Source: Geovibrio thiophilus (GTDB lineage Bacteria > Chrysiogenota > Deferribacteres > Deferribacterales > Geovibrionaceae). Taken from it: a DNA stretch of 64,000 nt. Position 1 is the first letter of the stretch; each line of letters begins with the position of its first letter. This document shows positions 60,727 through 64,000 of this stretch, in pieces. The DNA is taken from positions 2,170,001 through 2,234,000 of the forward strand of contig NZ_CP035108.1 of the NCBI RefSeq assembly GCF_004087915.1. Direction: 5' to 3'. Position numbers and translations under genes: made by a program. The notes under the pieces were generated by a model. The model was not told the DNA's origin. It saw only the letters and a program-made list of their open reading frames with translations, and ran no database searches.

Positions 60727-63642
60727 CTACGCCTTCTCGATTTTGACTCTTGAATCCGTGGCAGAAGTCATGCCTTTGCAGATCCTAGAAGGTCTTGCGG
60801 TAACAACAGTGTTGGCGCAGCCGCCCACATCAACGCCCTGAGCGTTTTTCTGGAACCAGCCGCCCTGCCCGATGCAGACAGTGTATTTAGGAACAGTCTG
60901 CGAGAAGCGGGCAGAAGCGTACATTTTGCCTCTGTCATTGCTTATGAGCACTCTGTCGCCAGCCTGAAGACCAAGTTCGGCAGCGTGCGCGGGGTTGATA
61001 ACAACTGTTTCATACACGTTGTCGTCCCATACGCCCTCTGTCCAGTCTCTTTCAGGATCAAGGAAGGCAGCGTTGCCGTCAGCGTCCTGTTTGTACTGCT
61101 CATTGAGGTAAGCAATGTTGTTCAGGGTAGAATGTGATCTGTACATAAGGTGCCAAGTGTGCAGGGTAAAAGGGTACTGATCCCTGATTCCCAGCGGGTT
61201 GTCATGCACAGGGTTGTCGTATGTAATAGTATTGGGCATCGCAGTTGTCGCGTCGATAGCGTGTCTTCCCTCTATTGTGGGTATGTACATACCTATGGGG
61301 TAAACGAATCTTCTGGCAGTGGAAAGTCCGTGCTGCCTGCTGTAGATCGCTCCGCCGTTGGGAAGAACTTCGGGTCCTGCGCCTGCATCGCCTGTCACAA
61401 GGTCAGCGTTGTCGTGGAAGCGTGCTTCATAATCTTCCATAAGGTTCATGCTGTAAGCTTCGATTTTGCCCGTGGGGGTAAGAAGCGCGTTGGCAAGAAC
61501 AGGGTTTTCTATGAACGCCTTGTGTTTGATGAAGTAGTCATTCTCAGTGTATGTAGGGTGAAGAGAGGCAACGCCTTTTTCACACCATTCGTCATATGTC
61601 ATGCCGTATGTTGTTTCAAGTGCGCTTGTCCATCCTTCTCTGATACGGGCTTCCATGCCTTCCTGACCTGAGGGGTATCCGTCAAGGTATTCAGCCTGAA
61701 GTCCGAGAGCTTTCGAGATGCCTTCAAAGATTTCGTATTCGCTGAGAACCTCACCGGGAGCATCAGTAACTTTATTGATCTTGATGGCAACTTCGCCGGT
61801 ACCCCAAGCGTTTGCAGTGCCGGGTTTTTCACCGACCATCGCAGAGGGAAGTATATAGTCTGCGATTGCTGCTGTAGCTGTGAGGAAATGGTCGCAGTTA
61901 ACTATGAGCTCTGCTTTGTCTTTGTTTTTCCAGATCTCCATGTTGTAGTTAACGTCGCCTGACTGGTTAACCATGATGTTGCCGCCCGCAGTGAAGACAG
62001 CCTTGAACGGAGTGGTAAGAGCATTTACCTGACCGTCGTTCCATTTTGACTTCAGACCTGCATAACCGCCGTTTTCAACCGCATCGGGAATCACGAAAAC
62101 AGGAAGGTTTGTTCTCTGAACAGCGTGAACATAAGTCAGAGGAGAAGTAACTCTTGACGAATCATAAAGGTAAGTCTGGCTTACAGCGTTGGTAGCGTTT
62201 CTGGACATCTGTACGTTAGGCAGAGAAGCGGATTTGTTGTTGGCGTTTCTTCCTGAGCTGCGTCCTCTCGCGCCGATGTTTTTAGTCATTACTGAAAGCA
62301 CACGGTTAAGCCATATAGCCTGCTCGCCTTCAGTATGTCTCTGATAACCGCCGCCGATCCATGTTGTAACCTTGTTGTCAAGGTACATGTCGGCGAGGTC
62401 ACGGATAGTCTGAGCGGGAACGCCGCATATTTTTTCAGCCCATTCGGGAGTTTTTGCTTTCTGTCCCCAAATGTGGACAGTTTTGCCGTAAAGATCGTCT
62501 TCAGGGTTAACTTCATAACCGATTGTATCGGGGTAGATTGAAGGTGCGCTGTTAAGGGTCGCAGTAACAAGGCTTGTTTCATCACCGAGTATGAACGCTG
62601 AAAGCGAACCGCCGGCAGGAATTGCATATCTGGCTACATCAACATCCGAGCGGAGCAGAGACTGACCTGTGTCGAAAAGACCGTACAGACGGGCGTTGAT
62701 CCAAGCAACATCGAGATCAGCAAGGCGCGCGGTGAGCAGGTGGTAGATCATACCGGAAAGGAGCGCTGCATCCGTTCCGGGCAGAAGGTTTATGTATTTG
62801 TCCGCGGAAGTAGCCGTGGCTTTTGAGTATCTTGAGTCAACAGAAAGAACCTCTACACCGAGTTCCTTAATCTGCTGAAGATACCAGCCTGTGTTTGTTC
62901 CGAAAACTGTTTCGTTGGGGTTGAAGCTCCAGAGAACGAGTTTGTCGGCAAATTTCGCATCCTGACGTCCGTTGCTGAGAGGAGTGCCTTCGTTGGCTCC
63001 TTCCATGAACTTAGCCATGTGCTCAAGTGAGGGGAAGCTGTAGTTGGTGTAGTACGCCGTATAGCCGCCGTGAAGCATGAGCATTCTGTTAAGTGAGTTT
63101 CTCGCCCAGCCTGTAGCATCACCCGATGAATAAATTGAGTGGAAAGCATGGTTGCCGTGCTGAGCCTTGATCTGCTGCATTTTAGCCGCAATTTCGGTGA
63201 ACGCCTGATCCCATGAGATTCTCACGAAGCCGTTGACATCGCCTCTTTCACCTGTTTGTTTAAGAGGGTAAAGGATACGGTCGTTGCGGTAGAACCACTG
63301 TTTTCTTGAACGGCAGCGTACGCATGAGCGGTATTCGGGGTCGTCACCGTTGCTGATGCCTTTGTCGCCTCTTTCGTCAGTGGTAATTCTTTTTACCACG
63401 CCGTCTTTAACGTAGTATTTGCTCACGCAGCGTCCGCCGCAGTTGTGGGGGGTTGCACCCATTATAACCGTTTCCGTGATCGAAGGGGGCGTGAGACGGT
63501 TTTCCTCGTCCTCTTCCATGTATGTTTTGCCGCCGTCGCCGGAACCGCCGCAGCCGTATACAGCAGCGGTGGCGCCCACTGCGCTCACTCCCTTAAGGAA
63601 GTCTCGGCGGGTTACCTGATTAAGTTTATCTTTAAGACTCAT
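60727..63642 (-). CDS. Tat-exported DMSO reductase-family molybdopterin oxidoreductase
   Basis: A 971-residue catalytic subunit. A twin-arginine signal (TRRDFLKGVSAVGATAAVYGC) is followed by Cys, so a Tat lipoprotein is possible. The expected [4Fe-4S] motif of DmsA relatives (CxxNCGGRC) reads TPHNCGGRC, with Thr at the first cysteine; a later CVRCRS supplies others. Molybdopterin-binding segments include WIGGGYQRHTEGEQ and the C-terminal domain NDRGKMYASARFSQ. The electron acceptor (DMSO, sulfur compound, arsenate, other) cannot be told. AGGAGG precedes the start. Confidence 0.93.
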   Translation of the reverse strand: MSLKDKLNQVTRRDFLKGVSAVGATAAVYGCGGSGDGGKTYMEEDEENRLTPPSITETVIMGATPHNCGGRCVSKYYVKDGVVKRITTDERGDKGISNGDDPEYRSCVRCRSRKQWFYRNDRILYPLKQTGERGDVNGFVRISWDQAFTEIAAKMQQIKAQHGNHAFHSIYSSGDATGWARNSLNRMLMLHGGYTAYYTNYSFPSLEHMAKFMEGANEGTPLSNGRQDAKFADKLVLWSFNPNETVFGTNTGWYLQQIKELGVEVLSVDSRYSKATATSADKYINLLPGTDAALLSGMIYHLLTARLADLDVAWINARLYGLFDTGQSLLRSDVDVARYAIPAGGSLSAFILGDETSLVTATLNSAPSIYPDTIGYEVNPEDDLYGKTVHIWGQKAKTPEWAEKICGVPAQTIRDLADMYLDNKVTTWIGGGYQRHTEGEQAIWLNRVLSVMTKNIGARGRSSGRNANNKSASLPNVQMSRNATNAVSQTYLYDSSRVTSPLTYVHAVQRTNLPVFVIPDAVENGGYAGLKSKWNDGQVNALTTPFKAVFTAGGNIMVNQSGDVNYNMEIWKNKDKAELIVNCDHFLTATAAIADYILPSAMVGEKPGTANAWGTGEVAIKINKVTDAPGEVLSEYEIFEGISKALGLQAEYLDGYPSGQEGMEARIREGWTSALETTYGMTYDEWCEKGVASLHPTYTENDYFIKHKAFIENPVLANALLTPTGKIEAYSMNLMEDYEARFHDNADLVTGDAGAGPEVLPNGGAIYSRQHGLSTARRFVYPIGMYIPTIEGRHAIDATTAMPNTITYDNPVHDNPLGIRDQYPFTLHTWHLMYRSHSTLNNIAYLNEQYKQDADGNAAFLDPERDWTEGVWDDNVYETVVINPAHAAELGLQAGDRVLISNDRGKMYASARFSQTVPKYTVCIGQGGWFQKNAQGVDVGGCANTVVTARPSRICKGMTSATDSRVKIEKA

Positions 63643-63661
63643 AATATCCTCCTAATTACCG

Positions 63662-63692
63662 ACTCAAAAACTGCTTCCATGCGTTTTTGAGT
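63662..63692. repeat. Inverted repeat in the leader of the molybdoenzyme gene
   Basis: Perfect 10-bp arms ACTCAAAAAC/GTTTTTGAGT with an 11-nt loop, 20 nt before the start codon. Next to it is the 10-bp palindrome GTAACGTTAC (63691-63700). Both could be operators. A 13-codon frame starting inside the loop (MEAVFESVIRRIL) ends in a TGA that overlaps the gene ATG. The rest of the gap 63643-63789 shows no clear promoter. Confidence 0.4.
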
Positions 63693-63770
63693 AACGTTAC
63701 GCCCGGGATAAACCCGTGCTATACTCCACTTCACTTCCGTTATACTGGTCTGCGTAACATTAGCTCCGTG

Positions 63771-63788
63771 AGGCACATCCATGTGCCT
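63771..63788. repeat. Hairpin directly after the cytochrome gene
   Basis: AGGCACAT-CC-ATGTGCCT, 8-bp perfect arms, starting 2 nt after the cytochrome stop on the minus strand. No T-tract follows, so it is more likely an mRNA 3'-end stabiliser or processing site than an intrinsic terminator. Confidence 0.45.
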
Positions 63789-63789
63789 T

Positions 63790-64000
63790 TCAGTACGCAT
63801 TAGGCGCGTGCGCCGTTTTGTGGCATACAAAGCATGAATTGTCCTGCACAGGGTAATGGCAGTTGTTGCAGTGTCTGTTCAGGCTCGCTCCGGAGCCGCC
63901 CCAGCCCGGTCTGTGGCTGGAAGGGGGAGTTACGCTGTGACACTCTATGCAGCTGTCTTCCTTATGGCAGGTCGTACAGGAGCTTCTGTCCCATCTCGCC
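63790..64000 (-). CDS. Multihaem cytochrome c (5' end outside window)
   Basis: About 69 C-terminal residues are visible before the stop at 63790-63792. Four haem c sites lie close together (CTTCH, CIECH, CNNCH, CFVCH), with PPSSHRPGWGG between the second and third. The dense spacing matches cytochrome c3/c7-type or larger multihaem proteins. It is probably periplasmic and, 147 nt upstream of the molybdoenzyme gene, likely delivers electrons to it. Its total length cannot be seen. Confidence 0.88.
   Translation of the reverse strand, partial: ARWDRSSCTTCHKEDSCIECHSVTPPSSHRPGWGGSGASLNRHCNNCHYPVQDNSCFVCHKTAHAPNAY

Noticed and set aside
1-64000. CRISPR arrays, insertion sequences, prophage or integration sites
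   Set aside because: No regularly spaced direct repeats, transposase or integrase frames, or tRNA-flanking duplicated ends were seen.

Overview
The window reads as a gene-dense chromosomal segment, with almost every gene on the minus strand, from a Gram-negative anaerobe or facultative anaerobe that respires several electron acceptors. The evidence is a NarGHI nitrate reductase behind a perfect FNR-type box, a Tat-exported molybdopterin oxidoreductase with Fe-S subunit and chaperone, a multihaem cytochrome c, a TonB/outer-membrane receptor system and an ATP-dependent PEP carboxykinase. This mix fits the Deferribacterota (Geovibrio/Denitrovibrio-like) best, but the assignment is an inference from gene content. 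No insertion sequence, prophage or CRISPR array was seen.

Layout. 1-8.2 kb: housekeeping genes (alaS truncated at the left edge, an HNH nuclease, pckA, an E1-like ThiF/MoeB homologue with lost catalytic acids, a candidate small RNA, cysS and a lone oligopeptide-type ABC ATPase). 8.3-8.8 kb: a small membrane protein. 8.8-23.8 kb: one tightly packed 13-gene chemosensory operon (parA, truncated hsp70, soluble double-tip MCP with CZB domain, triple CheW, cheB, STAS, cheY, HEAT, cheR, cheY, cheA with two HPt domains, response regulator, and a degenerate double-tip MCP-like protein with a CheZ-like DxxxQ motif). There are no flagellar genes beside it; it looks like a cytoplasmic receptor array with its own partitioning ATPase. 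23.96 kb: tRNA-Arg(CCT).

24.1-32.4 kb: nitrate respiration operon (membrane-anchored monohaem cytochrome c, narG, narH, narJ, narI, narK, PAS protein), transcribed from a class II FNR-type promoter.

32.5-54.3 kb: a 16-gene, roughly 22-kb run in which neighbours overlap or are separated by 10 nt or less. In transcription order it holds a large lipoprotein, a TonB-dependent receptor, an ABC-2 type ATPase and permease, a DUF4857-like membrane protein, DUF3450, TtpC, ExbB, ExbD, TonB, a TPR protein, a lipoprotein M16 zinc peptidase and the YejABEF oligopeptide importer. This looks like a complete route for capturing a protein or peptide at the surface, energising its outer-membrane passage, cutting it in the periplasm and importing the peptides. 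It resembles the Fus ferredoxin-piracy logic but is larger. A flavodoxin plus DUF2023 pair lies just upstream.

55.5-64 kb: an MFS transporter and a second respiratory cluster (polyferredoxin, TorD-like chaperone, radical SAM protein, DmsB-like Fe-S subunit, DmsA-like catalytic subunit, and the 3' end of a multihaem cytochrome c). The two Fe-S proteins carry unusual cysteine losses.
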